Of a stretch of DNA of 11,740 bases, positions 6,592-11,415 are shown piece by piece. Below the pieces are notes generated by a model that worked only from the letters and a program-made list of their open reading frames with translations, did not search any database and was not told the origin of the DNA. The stretch lies in NCBI GenBank assembly GCA_947631585.1, contig CANRLY010000047.1, forward strand, positions 1 to 11,740, read 5' to 3'. Made by a program: the position numbers and the translations under genes. How positions within the stretch are numbered: the stretch's first letter is position 1; each line of letters starts with the position of its first letter. The DNA comes from an uncultured Clostridia bacterium. GTDB lineage: Bacteria; Bacillota; Clostridia; Oscillospirales; Ruminococcaceae.

Positions 6592-7881
6592 TCAATCTTC
6601 CGTGTAATCGTCGCCGTATTTTTCAGCCATTCTTTTTCTCGCCTCATTCAGGCGTTTTCTCTGTAATTCTTTTATTTCCGCCTTGGAAAGCTTCTTTTCC
6701 TCTCCGTCCTCGTCCTTTTCGACAGCTTTTTTCTGCGGCATCACACCGCCGTTAGCCTGCATCTGCTGAGCTTCCAAAGCTCTTTCCATAAAGCTCTTTT
6801 TGCCCTTTTTCTTTCTTTTAGCGGCGTCCTTGGCGTTAAGCTTGTCGATGTACTCAGGCGTGTAGATCTTGTTTACGATAATAGTCTGTATCAGAATAAA
6901 GATAGACTGCGCTATCCAGTAGATACCGATTCCGGCAGGGAACCTGAACGCTATCCAGAAAGATATCAGCGGCATCACATATAAAAGAATGTTCATTGCG
7001 CCGCCCATCTGAACGCCGGGATTGTTCTTTTTGGTGAAATATTGAGATATCACCGTCACCAGCAGCTGGAACACCAGCGAAAGAATAGGTATCAGCACCA
7101 GTTTGCTTTTCCAGCTTGGGTAATCCCCCAGAAATACCCCGAACATCTCGTAGTTGAAGTCCGCAGCGGTATCTTTTATTTCCTGGTCAAGGAAATCCCC
7201 CTTGCCGTCCTCCAGTATCCTGAATATCAGAAGCTGGGGTCTTGTTCTCAGGTTGGGAGTTACCTTGTCCTCGTCGGCAAAATATTCGTCAAGTCCGGGG
7301 TTCTCGTCCAGAATACCAACAACTTCTTTCAGGTCACCGTCGCTGAGCTTGCCTGTCAGCTTGAACTGCTTGGAATTGTCCTCGTCGGTTATGAACTTGT
7401 AAACATCGCCCTTGATGGTCTTTATCTCGCTGTAGGTGTTCAAGTCGTCGTCGCCGGCTTTTATCTCGGTGCTTACCGTCATAAGGTTCGAGACCAGCCC
7501 GCCTGCCTTTTCCACCTTGTCCTTGTTCACATCGGTAACATAAGTCAGCGGTGCGTAAATTATCTCTATCATAGCGAAAAGCAGAATGAAGTTCACCAGC
7601 ATTGGCAGACAGCCGCCCGTCATGGAAATGTCGTTTTCCGCATAAAGCTTGGTAAGCTCCTCATTGTACTTTTCCTGATTGTTCCCGTATTTCTTTTTTA
7701 ACTCCTGTATCTTTGGATTTATCTTAGCGGTCTTGGCTGTAGATTTCTGCTGCTTTATCGTCAGAGGAAAAAGCAAAATCTTGGTTATAAAAGTAAACAG
7801 CACAAGAGCGACGCCGTAGTTTTTCACCAGCAGATAACAAAGCTTCATTATCCACCCGAAAGGTATAGCGATAACGCTCAT
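6592..7881 (-). CDS. yidC: Membrane protein insertase YidC/Oxa1 family (long clostridial form)
   Basis: The protein has 429 residues and is placed in the cytoplasmic membrane, where YidC inserts and folds membrane proteins. The first conserved segment, VALVLFTFITKILLFPLTIKQQKS (about 24-47), carries K34 where E. coli YidC has the groove arginine. A cytoplasmic helical hairpin and GGCLPMLVNFILLFAMIEIIY (89-109) follow. Two more membrane blocks come later (259-282 and 296-338). Between the second and third segments lies an inserted, mainly acidic stretch of about 130 residues (116-245) that short YidC proteins such as SpoIIIJ lack. The C-terminal 90 residues are lysine-rich and charged, as expected for ribosome contact. 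The frame opens at 7911, but the ATG at 7881 is preferred because CGGAGGT lies 11 bases upstream of it. The start is close to the first hydrophobic block, with no lipoprotein signal. A 124-base gap separates it from yidD. Confidence 0.93.
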   Translation of the reverse strand: MSVIAIPFGWIMKLCYLLVKNYGVALVLFTFITKILLFPLTIKQQKSTAKTAKINPKIQELKKKYGNNQEKYNEELTKLYAENDISMTGGCLPMLVNFILLFAMIEIIYAPLTYVTDVNKDKVEKAGGLVSNLMTVSTEIKAGDDDLNTYSEIKTIKGDVYKFITDEDNSKQFKLTGKLSDGDLKEVVGILDENPGLDEYFADEDKVTPNLRTRPQLLIFRILEDGKGDFLDQEIKDTAADFNYEMFGVFLGDYPSWKSKLVLIPILSLVFQLLVTVISQYFTKKNNPGVQMGGAMNILLYVMPLISFWIAFRFPAGIGIYWIAQSIFILIQTIIVNKIYTPEYIDKLNAKDAAKRKKKGKKSFMERALEAQQMQANGGVMPQKKAVEKDEDGEEKKLSKAEIKELQRKRLNEARKRMAEKYGDDYTED

Positions 7882-8005
7882 GTTTTTTACATACCTCCGA
7901 TCTTTGTACAAAACGCCCCTGAGTCCTCATACGGAACTTTTCCTGCCTGCGTCATAATAACTGCCTGCGGGGCAAATAAAAGCTCAGGCGACCCCCGCCG
8001 CTTGG

Positions 8006-8281
8006 TCAGCGCCGGACCCTCGCCTTCGCAGCCGTCTTTTTCTTCTTAAAAATGTAAAACTCCTCCGGCACTTTGTCAACGCCGCCCTTGCTCCAGGGAT
8101 TGCAGCGTAAAATGCGCCAGACTGAAAGTATACTGCCTTTGATGAAACCGTGCTTCCTGTAAGCTTCTAAGGCGTAATTGGAACAGGTGGGGTAGTATTT
8201 GCAGCTCTTTGGCAAAAGCGGACTGATAAGCTTCTGATAAACTTTTATGAGAAACTCAGCAGCATATGTCAGGATCTTCAT
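8006..8281 (-). CDS. yidD: Membrane protein insertion efficiency factor YidD
   Basis: The protein has 91 residues, a normal YidD size. The family signature is clear: LIKVYQKLISPLLPKSCKYYPTCSNYALEA (about 11-40), then GFIKGSILSVWRILRCNPWSKGGVDKVP (45-72), with its conserved cysteines. YidD is a small membrane-associated protein thought to help YidC-mediated insertion. The ATG overlaps the rnpA stop in the sequence ATGA (8278-8281), so the two are probably translationally coupled. No strong ribosome binding site is visible; only a purine-rich GAAAGAAA precedes the ATG. The last 13 residues are strongly basic (KKKKTAAKARVRR). Confidence 0.95.
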   Translation of the reverse strand: MKILTYAAEFLIKVYQKLISPLLPKSCKYYPTCSNYALEAYRKHGFIKGSILSVWRILRCNPWSKGGVDKVPEEFYIFKKKKTAAKARVRR

Positions 8282-8805
8282 TTTCTTTCGGTCTTTCCAT
8301 TAAAATCATTAGCTCCACTAACCTTGCCATTTCCGACCCTGCCTGAATTGCCTGAATTGCTGCTTCTGCCCAAATTGCCGCTCTTGCCGGAATTGCCCCC
8401 GCTGCCGCCCTTTCCGCTCCTGCTTCCGCCCTTGCCTGGATTTCCACCCTTGCCGCCGCCTTTGTCAATGAACGACTTGTTTATCCCGGGGATAAGCCGC
8501 TTGATAATGAACCTCTCGATGTCGCAGGAACTCTTCCCATCTATCCCCTGCCTGGCAGTGAATACTATGTCGTACCCGATGGGGAACTTCTCCTCCGATA
8601 ACCTGTAAGCAGCCCTTATTATCCTCCTCGCCCTGTTTCTGCAAACGGCGTTGCCTATCTTCTTGCCGGTGGTTATCCCTAACCGGTTCAAAGCCATTCT
8701 GTTGGGCAGAAAGTAAGCCGTCACTTCACCGCAGGAAATATACCTGCCTTTCTTGTAAACAGCCCTGAAATCCCTGTCGTTTTTCATAGAAACAGTAAAC
8801 AGCAT
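8278..8805 (-). CDS. rnpA: Ribonuclease P protein component with an unusual Gly/Ser/Lys-rich C-terminal tail
   Basis: RnpA is the protein subunit of RNase P, which matures the 5' ends of tRNAs. The conserved core (about residues 1-112) contains MLFTVSMKNDRDFRAVYKKG, the FLPNR strand, and the RNR motif NAVCRNRARRIIRAAYRL (52-69). YDIVFTARQGI follows at 78-88. The protein is 175 residues long, against roughly 110-130 for most bacterial RnpA. The extra 60 residues (116-175) are a low-complexity tail of GGNPGKGG, GNSGKSGN and NSGNSGR units, basic overall. The ATG at 8805 has GGAG seven bases upstream and fits family N-termini; an in-frame ATG at 8865 lies within the upstream hairpin and is rejected. 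The stop overlaps yidD. The tail has no stop or frameshift and remains in frame to the yidD overlap, so it is probably a real part of the protein. Confidence 0.93.
   Translation of the reverse strand: MLFTVSMKNDRDFRAVYKKGRYISCGEVTAYFLPNRMALNRLGITTGKKIGNAVCRNRARRIIRAAYRLSEEKFPIGYDIVFTARQGIDGKSSCDIERFIIKRLIPGINKSFIDKGGGKGGNPGKGGSRSGKGGSGGNSGKSGNLGRSSNSGNSGRVGNGKVSGANDFNGKTERK
8325..8460. repeat. Degenerate short tandem repeats encoding the RnpA tail
   Basis: This stretch is built from imperfect copies of units such as TTGCC(T/G)GAATTGCC and CCGCCCTT, seen on the plus strand. It encodes the Gly/Ser/Asn/Lys-rich tail of RnpA on the minus strand. Such DNA can arise and vary by slippage, so tail length may differ between strains. 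Confidence 0.6.
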
Positions 8806-8834
8806 AGAAGCACTCCGTAAAAAAATTCCGATAC

Positions 8835-8888
8835 AAAAAAGACCACGCCGATACGTTCCTGTCAAAAGGCATGGAAGTAGGAGTGGTC
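8835..8888 (-). terminator. Probable partial terminator (attenuator) between rpmH and rnpA
   Basis: On the minus strand, GACCAC (8888-8883) pairs with GTGGTC (8846-8841), with further CC/GG and TTCC/GGAA pairing inside and a loop of about 13 bases. TTTTTT (8840-8835) follows directly. It starts nine bases after the rpmH stop and ends before the rnpA ribosome binding site. The inferred effect is to reduce read-through so that L34 is made in excess over RnpA and the genes downstream. Internal bulges make it imperfect. Confidence 0.6.
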
Positions 8889-8896
8889 AGCCTCGA

Positions 8897-9031
8897 TCAG
8901 TGGGACAGCTTTGCTCTGCCCTTAGCTCTTCTTCTAGCCAGAACCTTTCTGCCGTTTCTGGTAGACATTCTCTTCATAAAGCCGTGTTCTTTCTTTCTCT
9001 GGATCTTTTTCGGCTGGTAAGTCCTCTTCAT
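8897..9031 (-). CDS. rpmH: 50S ribosomal protein L34
   Basis: The protein has 44 residues, the standard L34 length. It begins MKRTYQPKKIQRKKEHGF, continues with MKRMSTRNGRKVLARRRAKGR and ends AKLSH, a near-textbook L34. AAAGGAGG lies nine bases before the ATG. It is the first gene of the leftward cluster, with a strong promoter 87 bases upstream and an apparent attenuator just after its stop. The rpmH-rnpA pair next to dnaA is a landmark of bacterial origins. Confidence 0.98.
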   Translation of the reverse strand: MKRTYQPKKIQRKKEHGFMKRMSTRNGRKVLARRRAKGRAKLSH

Positions 9032-9117
9032 TGATAAAGCCCTCCTTTAGTCGCAAATTTCCGGATCTTTCCATAATAAAGTCAAAATAAACTTATTCAA
9101 AATCCCTGCAAGAAAAT

Positions 9118-9147
9118 ATTATACTTCAAAAACAACAGGTTTGTCAA
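9118..9147 (-). promoter_or_regulatory. Sigma-A promoter of the rpmH-rnpA-yidD-yidC cluster
   Basis: Read on the minus strand: a perfect TTGACA (9147-9142), an 18-base spacer and a perfect TATAAT (9123-9118). The predicted leader is about 80 bases. This is one of the strongest promoter matches in the window, as expected for a ribosomal protein operon. Confidence 0.9.
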
Positions 9148-9313
9148 GTGTTTTAATAATTTTTTTACGCAAAACCTCCTCTTGCTCTCTTGCGTAACTA
9201 TATTTGGTATGCGGACTTGTTTTTTCACCGATATGTAGAACTAAAAAATTTCCGAAAGAGACCCCACTCTCTCCTTTAGCTGAAACTTCACCTTGCTGGA
9301 AATTTCATTTGCA

Positions 9314-9322
9314 TTATGCACA
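9314..9322 (+). promoter_or_regulatory. Candidate DnaA box (TTATGCACA)
   Basis: TTATGCACA matches the general box TTATnCACA. It is the only such match in the rpmH-dnaA gap. Because the DnaA encoded here has an altered recognition motif, it may not be the preferred site. Confidence 0.45.
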
Positions 9323-9387
9323 AAATATCACCTTTCTTTTTGTAAGACCCTACAAATTTTCTTTTAACTAAAAACTTTTTTGTTCAT

Positions 9388-9409
9388 AGTTGCATGAAAC
9401 CATGCAACT
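9388..9409. repeat. Perfect palindrome in the upstream origin region
   Basis: AGTTGCATG (9388-9396) and CATGCAACT (9401-9409) form a 9-bp perfect stem with loop AAAC. On the plus strand TTTCGGGG and a T-run (9416-9422) follow, so it resembles a rightward terminator, yet no gene reads into it from the left. It may be a protein-binding palindrome, a transcription block protecting the origin, or the end of an unrecognised small RNA. Confidence 0.6.
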
Positions 9410-9526
9410 TTTCGGGGTTTTTAGCCTATTAGTGAAAGCAGTTATTCTCATTTTCATTTTCCCGACCCTGCCTGCGCCCGACCCAACACATTCAGGATAT
9501 ATATACTATTTTAATATATAGGGGCA

Positions 9527-9555
9527 TTGACTTTTCAGGAAAATTGCTGTATAAT
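9527..9555 (+). promoter_or_regulatory. Sigma-A promoter of dnaA
   Basis: TTGACT (9527-9532), a 17-base spacer and a perfect TATAAT (9550-9555) lie about 66 bases before the dnaA start codon. The spacer begins with TTTTCAGGA (9532-9540), which resembles the YTTTCARCA repeats downstream of dnaA. DnaA autoregulation is therefore possible but unproven. Confidence 0.9.
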
Positions 9556-9621
9556 AATTTTAATATGTTCTCGTGCGTTTTAATGCGGGAATGACTGCTA
9601 AAACAAGGAGGTAAAAAGTTT

Positions 9622-10968
9622 ATGGATTCTTTCAAAGCCGTCTTTGAGAATGTCAAAAACTGCTGCGCCGCTTACCACGACGTCAGTGAGATCGGATATA
9701 ACCGCTGGATAAAAACTCTCGAAGCGGACAGGTTTGAAAACGGTACGGCTTATATCATCGCCGAAAACGATTTTGTCAAAGACACAGTGACCGACGTTTA
9801 TTACGATACCCTAAAAAGAGCTTTTCTGGAAACGATGGGATTCGAGGTAGAAATAGAAATATTGGTCCGTCCGGAAGATACCGCAGCCCTTAATGCCGAC
9901 AAACAAAAAAGAATAGACCAGATGATCGACAACGCTAAGTATGAATATACTTTCGATACCTTCATCAAAGGTAAATCAAACGAACTGGCATATGCCTTTT
10001 CCACCGCCGTTGCCGGAATAAACGATACCAGCGATATGAATACCAGGGACGTGTTCAACCCGCTTTTCATCTACGGCGACTCCGGTCTTGGAAAGACCCA
10101 TCTGGTCAGGTCTATCGAACATGAAGTCAAAAAAAGAGACCCGTCTATGAACGTTATCTATACCACCGGCGAAGCGTTCCTGAACGAGCTGGTAAAACAG
10201 ATAGGTCTTAAAAACATGGTGGCTTTCCACGAAAAGTATAGAAGCGCCGACTTCCTTATCGTGGACGATATCCAGTTCATCGCAGGAAAAGACTCTGTGC
10301 AGGAGGAGTTTTTCCACACTTTCAACGAAATTTATAACGCCGGCAAGCAAATAGTCCTCACTTCGGATATACCGCCGTCTAAAATGTCTACGCTGGACGA
10401 CAGGATAAGAGGAAGATTTATCCTTGGAGTTCAGGTGGATATCCAGCCGCCGGAACTGGAGACCAGAATGGCTATCGTCAAGAGAAAGGCGGAACTTCTC
10501 AACCTTAACCTCTCGGACGCAGCCGCAGGCATCATCGCCGAAAAGGTCAAGACTAATATCAGACAGCTGGAAGGCGCAGTAAAGAAAATAAAAGCCCTTA
10601 CCGCTTATACCGGCGAACAGCCTACTATCTCTATGGCGCAAAGGGTCATAAAAGAGATACTTATAGAAAACAGACCGTCTGAGATAACTGTGGATAACGT
10701 GCTTAACGAGGTGGCCAACGGCTTCGGGGTGACTCCCCATGAGATACGCTCCGCTAACCGAAACGCTCCTATTTCCCTGGCAAGAAAAATAGCTATATAC
10801 GTTCTCAGGGAAGTCAAGGGCATGACCTATAAGGAAATAGGCGAGGAACTCCAGAGAAACCATTCAACGGTAAATATCAGCTATCAGGACGCAGTTGAAA
10901 TGATAAAGTCAAATAACGAACTTAAAGCGACTGTGGACGAGATAATAAAAAATCTCAGATCCGTCTGA
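9622..10968 (+). CDS. dnaA: Chromosomal replication initiator DnaA with an altered DNA-recognition motif
   Basis: The protein has 448 residues; AAGGAGGT lies nine bases before the ATG. Domain I (about 1-85) contains the WIKTLEADRFENGTAYI region; domain II is very short. The AAA+ domain III has Walker A GDSGLGKTH (152-160) and Walker B LIVDDIQF (212-219). It also has sensor 1 TSD (247-249), DRIRGRF with arginine-finger candidate R265, and sensor 2 NIRQLEGA (312-319). Domain IV contains ISLARKIAIYVLREVKGMTYKEIGEEL and then QRNHSTVNIS (411-420). The usual DnaA signature here is GGRDHTTVxHA. This protein has N for the conserved Asp, S for the first Thr, and one residue fewer in the turn. The counterpart of E. 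coli R399, which contacts the minor groove, appears kept as R380. All ATPase motifs are intact, so it should be a working initiator with shifted box preference. It has its own promoter, and dnaN follows after a 447-base origin-like gap. Confidence 0.97.
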   Translation: MDSFKAVFENVKNCCAAYHDVSEIGYNRWIKTLEADRFENGTAYIIAENDFVKDTVTDVYYDTLKRAFLETMGFEVEIEILVRPEDTAALNADKQKRIDQMIDNAKYEYTFDTFIKGKSNELAYAFSTAVAGINDTSDMNTRDVFNPLFIYGDSGLGKTHLVRSIEHEVKKRDPSMNVIYTTGEAFLNELVKQIGLKNMVAFHEKYRSADFLIVDDIQFIAGKDSVQEEFFHTFNEIYNAGKQIVLTSDIPPSKMSTLDDRIRGRFILGVQVDIQPPELETRMAIVKRKAELLNLNLSDAAAGIIAEKVKTNIRQLEGAVKKIKALTAYTGEQPTISMAQRVIKEILIENRPSEITVDNVLNEVANGFGVTPHEIRSANRNAPISLARKIAIYVLREVKGMTYKEIGEELQRNHSTVNISYQDAVEMIKSNNELKATVDEIIKNLRSV

Positions 10969-10982
10969 TCTTAAGAAAAACC

Positions 10983-11048
10983 AAACCGCTTTTCAACAAA
11001 ATTCGTTCTTCAAAAGCCTGAAAATAAAAGGCTCTGCCTGCGGTTTTT
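10983..11048 (+). terminator. Possible terminator after dnaA
   Basis: AAACCGC (10983-10989) can pair with GCGGTTT (11040-11046), which is followed by more T residues to 11048. A smaller AGCCT/AGGCT hairpin (11015-11019 and 11029-11033) lies inside. The outer arms are 50 bases apart, so folding is uncertain, and the first YTTTCAACA copy lies within the structure. Confidence 0.3.
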
Positions 11049-11114
11049 ATAATATTCCACCGCTTTTAACAGCAGCCTTTCAACTAAAAAAGTTGAAACT
11101 CTTATCTTTCAACA
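10990..11114. repeat. Cluster of YTTTCAACA-type repeats, candidate variant DnaA boxes
   Basis: The copies are TTTTCAACA (10990-10998), CTTTCAACT (11077-11085), the reverse-strand AGTTGAAAC (11091-11099) and CTTTCAACA (11106-11114). A further exact TTTTCAACA lies at 11274-11282 and a partial reverse copy TGTTGACTG at 11224-11232. Weaker relatives are TTTTCAGCA (11150-11158) and TTTTCAAAT (11159-11167). They share the layout TTnTCnACA with the classic box TTATCCACA but differ at positions 3 and 6. The two central copies (11078-11085 and 11091-11098) form a perfect 8-bp inverted repeat around AAAAA. Confidence 0.65.
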
Positions 11115-11222
11115 AATTTTTAAAATTTTTTCAGCTTTGAACATACCACTTTTCAGCATTTTCAAATTCCTTTTTCTGTAAGTGATAAAACTTATGAAAA
11201 TACCCCCTGAAAAGTGAAATAT

Positions 11223-11283
11223 CTGTTGACTGAAAAACCCTTTTGACAAGGGGGTAAAAAAGGGTTTTTCTACTTTTCAACAG
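11223..11283. repeat. 61-base inverted repeat next to the predicted unwinding site
   Basis: Inner arms GAAAAACCCTTTT (11232-11244) and AAAAGGGTTTTTC (11258-11270) pair perfectly over 13 bp around a 13-base loop. Outer arms CTGTTGA (11223-11229) and TCAACAG (11277-11283) add 7 bp after an asymmetric internal loop. The outer arms overlap box-like motifs on opposite strands. The right arm abuts the triplet run and AT tract. Confidence 0.8.
11274..11282 (+). promoter_or_regulatory. Candidate DnaA box adjacent to the unwinding element (TTTTCAACA)
   Basis: This is an exact repeat of the 9-mer at 10990-10998. It lies four bases before a run of CTA-like triplets, the same relative position that the last DnaA box has before the DnaA-trios in B. 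subtilis. The placement supports its role more than the 9-mer sequence does. Confidence 0.6.
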
Positions 11284-11286
11284 ACA

Positions 11287-11304
11287 CTACTGCTAATGCT
11301 ATTA
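11287..11304 (+). promoter_or_regulatory. DnaA-trio-like repeats
   Basis: Six consecutive triplets read CTA CTG CTA ATG CTA TTA. On the complementary strand these are 3'-GAT GAC GAT TAC GAT AAT-5'. Every triplet has a central A, and four of six fit the DnaA-trio pattern 3'-(G/A)A(T/A)-5'. They sit between a box-like motif and an A/T-only tract, as DnaA-trios do. Confidence 0.6.
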
Positions 11305-11329
11305 ATATAATTATATATATTATATTATT
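11301..11329. other. AT-rich DNA unwinding element
   Basis: 29 consecutive A/T bases, the longest such run noticed in the window. It directly follows and partly overlaps the trio-like repeats and precedes dnaN by about 90 bases. Easy melting and this context make it the likely site where the origin opens. Confidence 0.7.
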
Positions 11330-11415
11330 CATCAAAAAATATCCGACTCTTTCATCTTTCAGATAAAAGAAAAGTTTGAAAGTTAAAAAACCAATAAGAA
11401 AGGACTGAATGTCTG

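Larger units (their letters stand above)
9148..9526. other. Upstream half of the origin region (rpmH-dnaA intergenic)
   Basis: About 380 bases lie between the divergent rpmH and dnaA promoters, with no convincing gene. The stretch is AT-rich. It holds one TTATGCACA box (9314-9322), a TTTGTA/TACAAA inverted repeat (9339-9344 and 9351-9356), and a long palindrome at 9388-9409. CCCGACCC occurs twice (9462-9469 and 9477-9484). A TATATATA tract lies just before the dnaA promoter (9498-9520). It corresponds in position to the upstream incA/incB part of the B. subtilis origin but has far fewer recognisable DnaA boxes. Confidence 0.6.
10969..11415. other. oriC: Predicted replication origin core (oriC), dnaA-dnaN intergenic region
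   Basis: This 447-base AT-rich gap carries repeated YTTTCAACA motifs, an inverted pair of them, a 61-base inverted repeat, a run of CTA-like triplets and a 29-base pure A/T tract. The order from left to right is box-like repeats, GC-containing palindrome, box, triplets, AT tract, dnaN. This matches the layout of the B. subtilis unwinding region, which also lies between dnaA and dnaN. Gene direction also reverses across the rpmH-dnaA gap. No canonical TTATCCACA occurs in this gap. The origin call is strong from context; the identity of the boxes is inferred. Confidence 0.8.

Noticed and set aside
8324..8608. Leu/Pro-rich open frame on the plus strand
   Set aside because: It is the antisense shadow of the repetitive RnpA tail, and no ribosome binding site was identified for it.
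8806..8865. Longer start for rnpA at 8865
   Set aside because: It falls inside the rpmH-rnpA hairpin. The ATG at 8805 has a well-placed GGAG and fits RnpA N-termini.
9462..9484. CCCGACCC direct repeat as an iteron or CRISPR-like unit
   Set aside because: There are only two 8-base copies and no further units; too little to support a repeat system.
10689..10697. TGTGGATAA, a perfect reverse-strand canonical DnaA box inside dnaA
   Set aside because: It lies in the coding sequence for TVDNV as a lone match, so chance is likely. It remains worth remembering if the canonical box turns out to be used.
11243..11271. TTGACA upstream of dnaN as a -35
   Set aside because: At a 17-base spacing the -10 would be TTTTCT, which is poor, and the hexamer lies in the loop of the inverted repeat.
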